A model generated the notes under the pieces. It searched no databases, had not been told where the DNA came from, and saw only the letters and a list, made by a program, of their open reading frames with translations. This document shows, piece after piece, positions 27,515-35,543 of a stretch of 64,000 nt of DNA. Position 1 is the first letter of the stretch. Each line of letters opens with the position of its first letter. The position numbers and the translations under genes were made by a program. This stretch comes from DASWZN01 sp036404435 (GTDB lineage: Bacteria; Acidobacteriota; Terriglobia; Bryobacterales; Bryobacteraceae). The stretch spans positions 107,575-171,574 of the forward strand of contig DASWZN010000038.1 in NCBI GenBank assembly GCA_036404435.1. The letters run 5' to 3'.

Positions 27515-27562
27515 GTGCGGGAATTCTGCGGGAATTCGGCATTCTGCGGGAATTGTGCGGGA
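27515..27562 (+). repeat. TGCGGGAATT direct repeats near left end of element B
   Basis: Three copies of TGCGGGAATT and a terminal TGTGCGGGA lie within 48 nt. The compound word TGCGGGAATTGTGCGGGA recurs at the right end (32418-32437) inside the integrase gene. They are candidate arm-type integrase sites. Confidence 0.55.
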
Positions 27563-27646
27563 GAAGAACCCACGGCTCGACGGGGTTGACTCAGCTCCCG
27601 CAACGGTCCCGAAATGCTCCGCGGCTCGCAGCGTATACTGGTATCG

Positions 27647-27904
27647 ATGACGGTCAACCTCACACCTCACGGGCAGGAGTTGCTGGAAGCGGCGCTCGCT
27701 CGCGGTGTAGGCCGTTCGCCCGAGGAGGTCGTGGAGCGGGCTCTGGAGGCCACCACCGGCGCCGCCAACACACCTTCCGAGGAAGAGCGCGAGCGGCGGC
27801 ACCAAGCCGTTGCCGCGATGCTTGCTTTTCGGGAGGAATACCACCTCACCCTCGGCCCTGGTGAACGCATTCAGGACCTGATCCATGAGGGCCACAAGTA
27901 TTGA
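27647..27904 (+). CDS. antitoxin of a VapBC-like pair
   Basis: 85 residues from ATG 27647. It reads as a small DNA-binding antitoxin: an N-terminal beta-strand/helix (TVNLTPHGQELLEAALA), then a helix (RSPEEVVERALEAT) resembling ribbon-helix-helix proteins, and a charged C-terminus for toxin binding. The stop overlaps the toxin start (TTGA). A -10-like TATACT at 27634-27639 ends 7 nt before the ATG, so the mRNA may be leaderless. Its identity rests mainly on the toxin partner. Confidence 0.75.
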   Translation: MTVNLTPHGQELLEAALARGVGRSPEEVVERALEATTGAANTPSEEERERRHQAVAAMLAFREEYHLTLGPGERIQDLIHEGHKY

Positions 27905-28323
27905 CCGGTCCGTTTGTCCTCGACGCCTCAATGACCCTGAGCTGGGCTTTTGAAGGCGAGTCGACCCCTTTCACCGTCGCTGTCCTCAAGTCACTCGATA
28001 GCGTTCACGCCATTGTGCCGGCGCTGTGGCCGTTCGAGGTTGCGAGCGTTCTGAGCACTGCCGAGCGTCGCGGCCGGATGGACGCGGCAGCGCAGGCCGT
28101 GTTCTTGGAGCGACTGCGGCTGTTGCCGATCGCGATCGAGCACCGCCCCGCTACCTGGCTCGCTCAACAGATCCTTCCTCTGGCCCGCGCCCACAAGATC
28201 AGCGCCTACGATGCCGCCTACCTGGAACTGGCGATCCGCGAGGGCCTGCCGCTCGCGACGCTCGATGAGGACCTCCGTCGGGCGGCTTGCGCTGCTGGAG
28301 TGGAACTCGTCGGCGCGGCGTAA
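27901..28323 (+). CDS. vapC: VapC-type PIN-domain toxin
   Basis: 140 residues starting with TTG. The PIN-domain acidic residues are visible: Asp8 in FVLDAS, Glu in WPFEVASVL, Asp in ISAYDAAYLELA and Asp in LATLDEDLRRA. This is the full set for a VapC ribonuclease, which typically cleaves tRNA or rRNA when released from its antitoxin. It is coupled by a 4-nt overlap to the upstream antitoxin. Placed just inside the left end of element B, the pair probably stabilises the element. Target RNA unknown. Confidence 0.9.
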   Translation: MTGPFVLDASMTLSWAFEGESTPFTVAVLKSLDSVHAIVPALWPFEVASVLSTAERRGRMDAAAQAVFLERLRLLPIAIEHRPATWLAQQILPLARAHKISAYDAAYLELAIREGLPLATLDEDLRRAACAAGVELVGAA

Positions 28324-28951
28324 GCCAGGCTAAGCCGCTCTAGGGAACTATCCGAACTTAGTCACACCGAATGGCGGTGTTCCCAACGACTCCATGGGGC
28401 GGTATAGGCGAAATGAGGCGGAACGCGGCACCGTGCGAGCCGTTACGGCTCTGGTTACGCCCCTGGTTACGCTTGAAGAGAGGCAAAGTCGTGACGCTCG
28501 TAACAGTTCCGTTGAGAGACGTGGTCGACGGCGGGGTCGGGCAAAAGGTGGGAGCGACCCCGGTGCTGGGCCGGCTTGGGCCGCCCCAGCACCCGCTTCG
28601 CTCGGGCACCTCGCTTCGGGGGTCGCTCCCAACTTTTGCCCTCGGCGTATTGGCAGGATCGCTGCATTTGGTCCGTCTGGAACGTTGCGCCGCCCGGCCT
28701 TCTGGGAACCTCGTACAGCCTCCCAGCGGCCTTGACTCTCATCGTATCTCACGACCCCGGCTGTAACCTCAGAGTCGGAGGACTCGAATTCCTCATGGCA
28801 GTGGACGCACCGAAGCCGCCGCGGTTCGTCGCCCGATGGCAACCGTCCTGCCACGGAACCACCAAGAAGAAGGGCAGGTGCCACGAGCACGGCGACAGCT
28901 GAGGACTCATCGCTGGGTCGATTCGGAGGTGCCGCAGAGCCGCCAATCGGT
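28324..28951. other. 628-nt gap with a MITE-like repeat and a possible gene remnant
   Basis: No gene is called with confidence. A minus-strand frame about 28660-28971 has a plausible stretch with a CVHC pair (RRLRCVHCHEEFESSD), but it runs into the palindromic repeat at 28540-28640 and has mixed codon use, so it may be a gene truncated by that insertion. On the plus strand a 35-codon frame at 28797 (SCHGTTKKKGRCHEHG) is also possible. I call neither. Confidence 0.35.
28540..28640. repeat. MITE-like palindromic repeat, copy 1
   Basis: About 101 nt with ~22-nt terminal inverted repeats: GGCAAAAGGTGGGAGCGACC at the left and the inverse, one mismatch, at the right. The centre is variable and itself GC-rich and foldable. 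No coding capacity and no clear target-site duplication. A second copy is at 30812-30910. Confidence 0.7.
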
Positions 28952-30304
28952 TCACTCGGGTGTGAGCTCAAAGAACAAGACGCCGCCCTTTGTGAATCGG
29001 CGAACCCTCACTCCGTTGTTTGTCATTTCATCCGGGCCAGGGGCAGTAAGGTGGGTTGTAAGGCCAAGTTGATCAGTCGTGCTGCGGTCACCGAAATTCA
29101 GCCCGGCAATTTCTAGAGCAAATATCCCGGAATCGAAGACAACAGCGAGAGCAGTCGCTCCCTTGTCTGCCGCGAGCATTGGGATACTGAACTTCAACGT
29201 CGCGCGGACCAGATCTGGGGCGCTGTTCCTTTCCTCAAGCTCCAGCGTGGCGTGCGGCACGGCATAGGTGTAGATGGTCGTTCCAGCTCCCCTGAACCTG
29301 CCGATTTCCTGTGGAGGTGGTGTGTACCAGCGCAGTACCTCGAGCCTCGTAACTGGAAGGGACTTGGCCGGAGCCGGCTCGATTTCCTTTGCTGCCTCTC
29401 CTTCGGTCTGGCCCGGCCGTTTGGTCAGTTCATCACGCTCGACCTGCTGAATGATGGCCGACGCCAGGTGAGTCAGCTCAGTGGGGAGGCGCAAGGATAC
29501 GTGCACCAAGTCTGGCGTGGGTCCTGAAAGGATTGCCACGCCGGCAATTGCGCTCCCGTTCTTTCGTAACCACGAACGCGTGCCTAGGCCCTCGGTGTTG
29601 GCAGGAGTCTGATATTCAACGATCTCTTGACTCTTGTACGTCAGTTCATCGTTCGGATACGGGCCGAATGGAAATGCGCTCGCAGGTTCTATTCCTTCAG
29701 CAATAACCCGCCGTGCAAAGGCCACATGTGCCGGAAAAACACGCGCAACAGCTCTGGCGACACCAAACCGTCCGGAGGTGTCGCCAATCTCCACGGAGAT
29801 CTGCACTGCCGACCCCGTAAAGCCACTCCCATTGGCCGCGATCAACCTGGTGTCGACCGGTTGCGGACTTACGTACAGAGTCTCGCCGTTAGAGCCATAC
29901 GTGCCGAAGCAGTACCAACCGCGGGGAGCGAGGACACCAAGATACCGTGAGCTGTAATATGCAAGCTTGCGAGCCTCACCGGTACCAATCGCGACCGTCC
30001 TTGTTGTCGCTTTTGGCGCGTCTCTCAGGCCGACCTGACCGTCAGACGGGCATCCCACGAAGGGAACGACAACACTGATACTCGAAGGACCTGTTGCAGC
30101 TGCTGTAGCGCGTCGGCCGGCCCTTTCGGGGCTGGCGCCCAATCTCGTTACCGCCGGCGCAAAAATCCAAACGCCCAGTCCGCAGACGAGCGCAGCCCCT
30201 GCAACTAGAACAACCTTGCGGGCCTGCGATCTCCGACGCAGCGTTGCACACCGTGGGCATGGCCCGCTCGGTGATATCTGTGCCCCGCAGTATATGCAGA
30301 ACAT
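28952..30304 (-). CDS. zinc-ribbon membrane protein, function unknown
   Basis: 450 residues. The N-terminus holds a zinc ribbon with Cys3, Cys6, Cys16 and Cys19 (CIYCG and CPRC), then a basic linker and a single transmembrane segment (about 31-52, VVLVAGAALVCGLGVWIF). The large C-terminal part is beta-rich and presumably outside the membrane. The architecture, cytoplasmic ribbon plus TM plus outer domain, recurs in bacterial envelope proteins of unknown role. It lies inside element B with no tight operon partner. The family is not recognised beyond this domain order. Confidence 0.75.
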   Translation of the reverse strand: MFCIYCGAQISPSGPCPRCATLRRRSQARKVVLVAGAALVCGLGVWIFAPAVTRLGASPERAGRRATAAATGPSSISVVVPFVGCPSDGQVGLRDAPKATTRTVAIGTGEARKLAYYSSRYLGVLAPRGWYCFGTYGSNGETLYVSPQPVDTRLIAANGSGFTGSAVQISVEIGDTSGRFGVARAVARVFPAHVAFARRVIAEGIEPASAFPFGPYPNDELTYKSQEIVEYQTPANTEGLGTRSWLRKNGSAIAGVAILSGPTPDLVHVSLRLPTELTHLASAIIQQVERDELTKRPGQTEGEAAKEIEPAPAKSLPVTRLEVLRWYTPPPQEIGRFRGAGTTIYTYAVPHATLELEERNSAPDLVRATLKFSIPMLAADKGATALAVVFDSGIFALEIAGLNFGDRSTTDQLGLTTHLTAPGPDEMTNNGVRVRRFTKGGVLFFELTPE

Positions 30305-30421
30305 TTAGTTGGTCCGATTCATCCCCGTGACTCCGCACCACAACCGCGCTACCCGACCTCGGAAGGCCAAGCCGCGGATAAGGGGGCGCCCCGCGCTCAG
30401 CCGGTCGTCCGGACGCGCCGC

Positions 30422-30682
30422 TCAGTCGTCCCTGTTCGTCTCACACGTAATGAACCATCCCTCCTCCATCGCGCTCTGAATCAACTCGAACATTGCGGCA
30501 GCGGATGGGATTCTCGCCTGACCTCTGGCAGGCTGCAACGCGTCGTCCGGATGTCGCCAGATGAAGCGGTACCCCAATTCGGGACGCCGATCGTCGTAGT
30601 GATACCGAACCCATTGGAAGCAAAGAGTCCATTCGCCCGGAGCGCGCCCGACCTCGTTAATGATCTCGACGTGAGCCGACAC
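30422..30682 (-). CDS. small hypothetical protein
   Basis: 86 residues with balanced composition (EWTLCFQWVRYHYDDRRPELGYRFIWRHP) that reads like a real folded protein rather than a shadow. No motif is recognised. It lies upstream of the zinc-ribbon gene (117 nt) on the same strand, inside element B, and could be co-expressed with it. Confidence 0.55.
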   Translation of the reverse strand: MSAHVEIINEVGRAPGEWTLCFQWVRYHYDDRRPELGYRFIWRHPDDALQPARGQARIPSAAAMFELIQSAMEEGWFITCETNRDD

Positions 30683-30811
30683 AGTTGCCCTCCCGAAATC
30701 GACCTGCGGTTCCCGATCTTACCAATTCTGATGCCACTTTGACGTATCCAGGAATTCACCAAGATCCGCACTGCTTTCGGCGATGGAGCCCTTGACCTTC
30801 GGTTTCGGCCC

Positions 30812-30910
30812 GGCAAAAGGTGGGAGCGACCCCCGGAGCGCCGAAGGCAGCGGAGCGGCGTTCTGGGCGGCGCAAGCCGCCCGGAACCGGGGTCGCTCCC
30901 ACCTTTTGCC
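30812..30910. repeat. MITE-like palindromic repeat, copy 2
   Basis: About 99 nt with the same terminal inverted repeats as 28540-28640 (perfect over the outer ~22 nt, GGCAAAAGGTGGGAGCGACC). The interior differs from copy 1, so only the ends are conserved. Confidence 0.7.
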
Positions 30911-31283
30911 CCTCCCAACGGGCCACCCACGCCGAGCCCGGAAGTGTCTGTGGGTTGCTGTGGTTGGATCGCAGGCACCCGGACTTTGACCCGGACTTTC
31001 CCCCGGACTAAGCGATGCACGCCATGAGTCCGTTTTTGCGAGGTCACTCCGCGGGCCGTGGTCCCCGTCTCTCGGCATCCGGTCGAGGCCACCACAGCCG
31101 CAGCCGCGCCGTTCGCCGCGGCTGCGAGAAACACTTGCGTGACGTTCTCTCTCCCCTGTGGTCCCCTGCTTTTTTCACTTGGTCTGACAGATTCCGCCCC
31201 GCAAAACCCTCATACCTTATAGGGCCGTCCGTGCTATGCTCGCTTGCGAGTCAACCTTCGTCGGGCCATTCTCAGGAGAACGA
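30911..31283. other. 373-nt stretch upstream of the second integrase
   Basis: No gene is supported. TATGCT at 31235-31240 could be a -10 for the integrase at 31284, but no matching -35 is seen. Confidence 0.3.
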
Positions 31284-32546
31284 ATGGCAAGACGCGAGTA
31301 TCAGAAGCCGAATGTGCTTCGGCAGGACGGAGCGCGCCCCTATTGGTACCTGCGATATCGGGTGCGGCTCTACAACGAGCGAACGAAGAAGTTCGAACGC
31401 AAGGAAAAGTGGCAGCGCTTGGGCTACTGCGACGAGATGACAAAGCGCGAAGCTGAGCGGGCGCGGGACGGCCTGGTTGTCGAAGTGAACAACCAGGTGT
31501 TCACGTTGCGGGATCAAATCCCCTTTCGCGATTTTGTCAGCCTTTACCGGCGCGATTTCATGCCGAACCTGGGGCTGGGTACGCAACAGAAGTACTCCAG
31601 CTTGTTCGATACGCATCTTCTTCCGGCCTTCGGTTCGTTGCGGCTGTGCGACATCACAACCGAACGGCTCCAAGCCTTTCTGACGGAAAGACGCAGGGAC
31701 GGCCTCTCATGGTGGAGCCGCAGCGACATGAAGAATCTGCTCTCGGGCCTCTTCACGTGCGCTGCCGGATGGAAGTATTGGTTCAAACCGAATCCGGTCG
31801 CCGGGACCGAGATCGGGGAAAAGGAGTGGAAGCGGAACAATCGTGCATTGAGTGACGAGGAAGTGCGAAAAGTGATCGAGGCCCTGGCGCCGGGGTCTCA
31901 GGTTCGATTGATTGTCGAGACGCTCGTCGTGACGGGGATGCGGACATCGGAGATCTTTGGCCTGAAGTGGAAGTACGTGGACCTCCGCCGGGGAGTCATC
32001 GAAGTCCGCGAGCGCAACTACAGGGGCGAACAGGGTAGTCCCAAGACGCGGAGCTCACGGCGCGATCTGCCGATGGGAACTCTGATCGAGCAGTACAAAG
32101 CGCTCAAACCAGCCGAGGCTGCGCCCGATTCCTTCGTGTTCCATGCCGATGGGCAGCCGTTGGACGAGCGGTCCGTCCTCCGGTACGAGCTGCGACCAGT
32201 GGTCAAGGCGCTCGGCCTGTACTTCGAGGGATTCGGTTGGCATACTTTCCGCCGAACGCACCTCACGGTATTGTCCGAGGAGGGCGCGACGGCTTTTGAG
32301 ACGCGTGACCAGGCCGGCCACGCGAAAGTCGAAACAACCATGCTGTACGTCAAGCCTTCGCTGGCGCGTCGCGGCGCTGCGGTCGAAAGAGTCGCCACGA
32401 GGCTCCTTCCCGCAGATTGTGCGGGAATTGTGCGGGAAAAACGGACTGGCGCCTCCCACTTGGACGCTCATCTATCCAGCCTTTTGAATGAGTTGATGGT
32501 GGGCCCGTGGCGACTCGAACGCCAGACCTCTACCGTGTCAAGGTAG
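31284..32546 (+). CDS. tyrosine recombinase/integrase of element B, 3' end inside tRNA-Val
   Basis: 420 residues from ATG 31284, preceded by AGGAGA; an upstream start would lack a Shine-Dalgarno. Catalytic residues: Arg in GMRTSEIFGLKW, HTFRRTH (HxxR), GHAKVETTMLYVK (His and Tyr). It shares the N-terminal YWYLRYRV signature with the element A integrase. The last ~15 codons are read antisense to tRNA-Val; the stop TAG is at 32544-32546, the first codon after the 19-nt recombination core. In the excised circle the frame would instead continue past the core into 27444-27488, giving a longer C-terminus (see findings). Confidence 0.92.
   Translation: MARREYQKPNVLRQDGARPYWYLRYRVRLYNERTKKFERKEKWQRLGYCDEMTKREAERARDGLVVEVNNQVFTLRDQIPFRDFVSLYRRDFMPNLGLGTQQKYSSLFDTHLLPAFGSLRLCDITTERLQAFLTERRRDGLSWWSRSDMKNLLSGLFTCAAGWKYWFKPNPVAGTEIGEKEWKRNNRALSDEEVRKVIEALAPGSQVRLIVETLVVTGMRTSEIFGLKWKYVDLRRGVIEVRERNYRGEQGSPKTRSSRRDLPMGTLIEQYKALKPAEAAPDSFVFHADGQPLDERSVLRYELRPVVKALGLYFEGFGWHTFRRTHLTVLSEEGATAFETRDQAGHAKVETTMLYVKPSLARRGAAVERVATRLLPADCAGIVREKRTGASHLDAHLSSLLNELMVGPWRLERQTSTVSR
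32418..32437 (+). repeat. right-end TGCGGGAATT repeat of element B
   Basis: The word TGTGCGGGAATTGTGCGGGA lies within the 3' part of the integrase gene and matches the left-end repeats at 27515-27562. Candidate integrase arm site. Confidence 0.55.
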
Positions 32547-32573
32547 CGCTCTAACCAACTGAGCTACGGGCCC
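32497..32573 (-). tRNA. tRNA-Val (anticodon GAC), element B attachment site
   Basis: Read on the minus strand: acceptor GGGCCCG with CGGGCCC, A, encoded CCA at 32497-32499. Anticodon stem CTACC/GGTAG with loop TTGACAC gives GAC (Val). T-arm TGGCG-TTCGAGT-CGCCA. The 3' half has been replaced by element B; the displaced fragment with a different but intact T-arm is at 27397. Its 3' half overlaps the integrase gene on the other strand. Confidence 0.95.
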
Positions 32574-32651
32574 GTCCTGGACAGGACTGACCCGAATTGT
32601 AGCATAGGGGCCGGCCCCAGCCGCGCGCCGGTCGCGCGATAATCGAGAGCG

Positions 32652-33647
32652 ATGACCCGCATTCTGCCGATCCTCGCGCTGGCGGTGGCCACGGCGGCTG
32701 CCGGCGAACCGGTGCGCATCCTTTTCGACACCGACATGGGCAACGACGTGGACGACGCCATCGCGCTGGCGACGCTGCACGCGTTCGAGACCCGCGGCGA
32801 GGCCCGGATACTGGCCGTTACCATCAGCAAGGACAATCGGTGGGCCGCCCCGTACGTCGATCTGCTGAACACCTATTACGGCCGCCCCGGCATTCCCATC
32901 GGCATCGTGCGCGGCGGCAAGACGCCGGAGGACGGCGCCTACCTCGCGGTGGTCTCCGGAAAGCAGCGGCCCGGCGGCGCTCTCCTCTATCCTCGCAAGG
33001 TGACGCCGGAGAGCGACGTGCCCGACGCGCAGACCGTGTTGCGCCAGACCCTGGCCGCGCAGCCGGACTCGAGCGTCGTCATCGTCCAGACGGGCTTCAG
33101 CACGAACCTGGCGCGGCTGCTCGATTCGCCCGCCGACGCCATCAGCCCGCTCTCGGGCAGCGACCTGGTGAAACGCAAGGTGCGCCTGCTGGTGGCGATG
33201 GCGGGCCGGTTCGCCGATTCCGAGCTCGAGTACAACATCGAGAAGGACGTCCCCGCGGCGCAGAAGCTGTTTGCCGGGTGGCCGACGCCGATCGTCGTGA
33301 GCCCCTTCGAACTGGGCGCGAACACGACCTACCCGGCCGCCCGCATCGACCGCGACTTCCGCCACGCTCCGGACCATCCCCTCGCCGACGCCTACCGCGC
33401 CTACCAGAAGATGCCCTACGACGAGCCGCTCTGGGACCCCACCGCCGCGCTCTACGCCGTCTGGCCGGAGGCCGGCTACTTCGGCCTTTCTGCGGAAGGC
33501 CGCGTCCGCGTCGACGATAAAGGGGTGACGACATTCTCCGCCGGCGACGGGCAGCACCGGATTCTGAGCGCGAGCCCCGAGCAGCGCGCGCGGATCGTCG
33601 AAACCGTGGCGGCGCTGGCCAGCCAGCCGCCGGAACGGTGTCATTGA
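32652..33647 (+). CDS. secreted inosine/uridine-preferring nucleoside hydrolase-like protein
   Basis: 331 residues with a short signal peptide (MTRILPILALAVATAAAG). The nucleoside hydrolase signature DTDMGNDVDDA is clear near residues 26-36; these Asp residues bind Ca2+ and the ribose. Such enzymes split the N-glycosidic bond of nucleosides; the export signal points to scavenging in the periplasm. The C-terminal part lacks an obvious second metal-binding motif, so it may be a divergent member. 10 nt before the methyltransferase gene. Confidence 0.85.
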   Translation: MTRILPILALAVATAAAGEPVRILFDTDMGNDVDDAIALATLHAFETRGEARILAVTISKDNRWAAPYVDLLNTYYGRPGIPIGIVRGGKTPEDGAYLAVVSGKQRPGGALLYPRKVTPESDVPDAQTVLRQTLAAQPDSSVVIVQTGFSTNLARLLDSPADAISPLSGSDLVKRKVRLLVAMAGRFADSELEYNIEKDVPAAQKLFAGWPTPIVVSPFELGANTTYPAARIDRDFRHAPDHPLADAYRAYQKMPYDEPLWDPTAALYAVWPEAGYFGLSAEGRVRVDDKGVTTFSAGDGQHRILSASPEQRARIVETVAALASQPPERCH

Positions 33648-33657
33648 GGAGGCAGCT

Positions 33658-34626
33658 ATGCTACCGGAAGACCTAGACCAACGGATTCGCGCGTTTCAGG
33701 AGAGCCGCGTTCTGCTGACCGCAATCGAGCTGGACCTGTTCGAGGCGCTCGGCTCGGGCGCTGCGGCGGCCGACGTGGCGGGCGCTCTCGGAACCGATCC
33801 GCGCGCCACCGAAATGCTCCTGAACGCCCTGGCCGCCCTGGGGCTGGTCGAGAAGCGCGACGGAATCTTCCGCAACACGGCCGAGGCGGAGCGGCATTTC
33901 ACCAGAAGGTCGCCGGACGACGTGCGGCTGGCCATGATGCACACCGTGCATCTGTGGGAAACGTGGTCCACGCTGACCGAGAGCGTGCGAACGGGGACCG
34001 CGCTCGGCCGGCGCCCCTCCGGCGATTGGACCGGAGCGTTCATCGCCGCCATGCACTCCAACGCCTCCCGGCGCGCGCTGGCCGTGGTCAAGGCCGTGGA
34101 TGCGTCGCGGGTCCTCCGCATGCTCGATATTGGCGGCGGCTCGGGGGCCTACTCGATCGCTTTCGCGCAGGCGAATCCGGCGTTGCTCGCCGAGATCCTC
34201 GACATTCGGGACGTGGTCCCGATCGCGCGGCGGCACATCGAAGAGGCCGGCGTGGCGGACAGGGTCACGGTGCGCGAGGGCGACCTCCGGACCAGCGACT
34301 TCGGCGGCGGGCTCGACCTGGTGCTGATCTCCGCCATCTGCCACATGCTCAGCGCCGATGAGAACCGCGAGCTGGTGGCGAAGTCGTACGCCGCGCTGGG
34401 CGCTGGCGGGCGCATCGCGATTTCGGATTTCATCCTCGATCCCGACCGTGCCGGACCGCGCCAGGCCGCGCTGTTCGCCCTCAATATGCTCGTCGGCACG
34501 CGCAGCGGAAACACGTACACCGAAGAGGAGTACGCATCCTGGATGCGCGAGGCCGGCTTCGCCGGAATCCGCCGCGTGGCTCTGCCCGGGCCGGCGCACC
34601 TGATGATCGGCGCGCGGCCGGCGTAG
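33658..34626 (+). CDS. SAM-dependent O-methyltransferase with dimerisation domain
   Basis: 322 residues; ATG 33658 with GAGGAGG spaced 5 nt. Residues ~1-85 form the winged-helix dimerisation domain of plant-type O-methyltransferases (VLLTAIELDLFEALG, ATEMLLNALAALGLVEKRDG). The SAM-binding motif is MLDIGGGSGAYSIAF near residue 157. The acceptor substrate, small molecule or natural product, is not evident. It follows the nucleoside hydrolase by 10 nt, so they may share a message, without an obvious functional link. Confidence 0.88.
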   Translation: MLPEDLDQRIRAFQESRVLLTAIELDLFEALGSGAAAADVAGALGTDPRATEMLLNALAALGLVEKRDGIFRNTAEAERHFTRRSPDDVRLAMMHTVHLWETWSTLTESVRTGTALGRRPSGDWTGAFIAAMHSNASRRALAVVKAVDASRVLRMLDIGGGSGAYSIAFAQANPALLAEILDIRDVVPIARRHIEEAGVADRVTVREGDLRTSDFGGGLDLVLISAICHMLSADENRELVAKSYAALGAGGRIAISDFILDPDRAGPRQAALFALNMLVGTRSGNTYTEEEYASWMREAGFAGIRRVALPGPAHLMIGARPA

Positions 34627-34679
34627 GTTCGCAAGAAATGTCAAGCGGCGCCGGCCGCGCCCGCATACAATCTCTAAGG

Positions 34680-35531
34680 ATGAGGACGGATACCGGCGAA
34701 TCGTACCAGGAGCGGATCAACCGGGTGCTGGTCCACATCCAGCAGCGGCTCGAAGAGCCGCTTCCGCTCGAGGAATTGGCCGGCGTGGCGGCGTTCTCGC
34801 CCTACCACTTCCACCGCATCTTTCGGGGTATGGTGGGCGAGTCGGTCAAAGAGCACGTGAGGCGGCTGAGGCTGGAGCGCGCGGCGGGACGCCTCCGGGA
34901 CAGCGCCGATCCGATCACCGATATCGCGTTCGATGCCGGCTACCAGACGCACGAGTCCTTTACGCGGGCGTTTCGGGCGATGTTTGGGGACGCGCCCTCG
35001 GGCTTTCGAGAGAACCGGCGCGAGATTCGGGCCCTGGACGTGGCGCCGCCGGAGCGACGCGAGCCGCTGGCAGTCCGTACGGAGCGGTTGGGGCTGACGC
35101 GGCTGGCGTTCTTCCGCCATGTGGGGCCGTACGACGAGGTCGGGCAGGCCTGGCAGAAGCTGTACGCCTGGGCCGGCCGGAACGGGCTGCTCGGCCCGGC
35201 GGCCGAGATACTGGGGGTCGTGCACGACGATCCGGAGATCACGCCGCCCGATCGGCTGCGATATGACGCGGCGATCGTTGTTAACGAGCGCGTCAAGCCG
35301 ACGGGCGAGGCGGGGATCGAGGAACTGCCGGCCGGGGAATACGCCGTGGCCGTGCACCGGGGCCCGTACACGATGTTGGGCGGCACTTACGCTCGCCTGT
35401 GCGGCGAGTGGCTGCCGGCCAGCGGCCGCGAGGCGCGGAGCTCGCCGGCATTCGAAATCTACCGCAATATGCCCTACAACACCCCGCCGGACGAACTGGT
35501 AACCGAGATATACATCCCGCTAATGGATTGA
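34680..35531 (+). CDS. AraC-family regulator with GyrI-like sensor domain
   Basis: 283 residues from ATG 34680. The N-terminal half is a two-helix-turn-helix AraC domain (PLEELAGVAAFSPYHFHRIFRGMVGESV, then ITDIAFDAGYQTHESFTRAFRAMFG). The C-terminal half is a GyrI-like small-molecule-binding domain (LGLTRLAFFRHVGPYDEVGQAWQKLYAW, EIYRNMP). This is the domain order of Rob/SoxS-like and DNA-gyrase-inhibitor-type regulators that respond to toxic compounds. It is directly followed by a stand-alone GyrI-like gene. Confidence 0.92.
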   Translation: MRTDTGESYQERINRVLVHIQQRLEEPLPLEELAGVAAFSPYHFHRIFRGMVGESVKEHVRRLRLERAAGRLRDSADPITDIAFDAGYQTHESFTRAFRAMFGDAPSGFRENRREIRALDVAPPERREPLAVRTERLGLTRLAFFRHVGPYDEVGQAWQKLYAWAGRNGLLGPAAEILGVVHDDPEITPPDRLRYDAAIVVNERVKPTGEAGIEELPAGEYAVAVHRGPYTMLGGTYARLCGEWLPASGREARSSPAFEIYRNMPYNTPPDELVTEIYIPLMD

Positions 35532-35543
35532 AAGGAGCCGTCA

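Larger units (their letters stand above)
27425..32543. mobile_element. element B: 5.1-kb tRNA-Val-integrated element
   Basis: A 19-nt core, GACCTCTACCGTGTCAAGG, is repeated exactly 5100 bp apart; the right copy is inside tRNA-Val(GAC). Between the copies are a VapBC-like pair, a zinc-ribbon membrane protein, one small gene, two MITE-like repeats and a tyrosine integrase abutting the right core. Copies of TGCGGGAATT occur near both ends. No replication or structural genes are seen, so it is a small cargo island or a decayed element. Confidence 0.85.

Noticed and set aside
28775..28800. T-arm-like palindrome GAGGAATTCGAGTCCTC resembling a tRNA fragment
   Set aside because: Loop register does not match TTCGANT and no acceptor or anticodon sequence adjoins; it is an AATT-centred palindrome.
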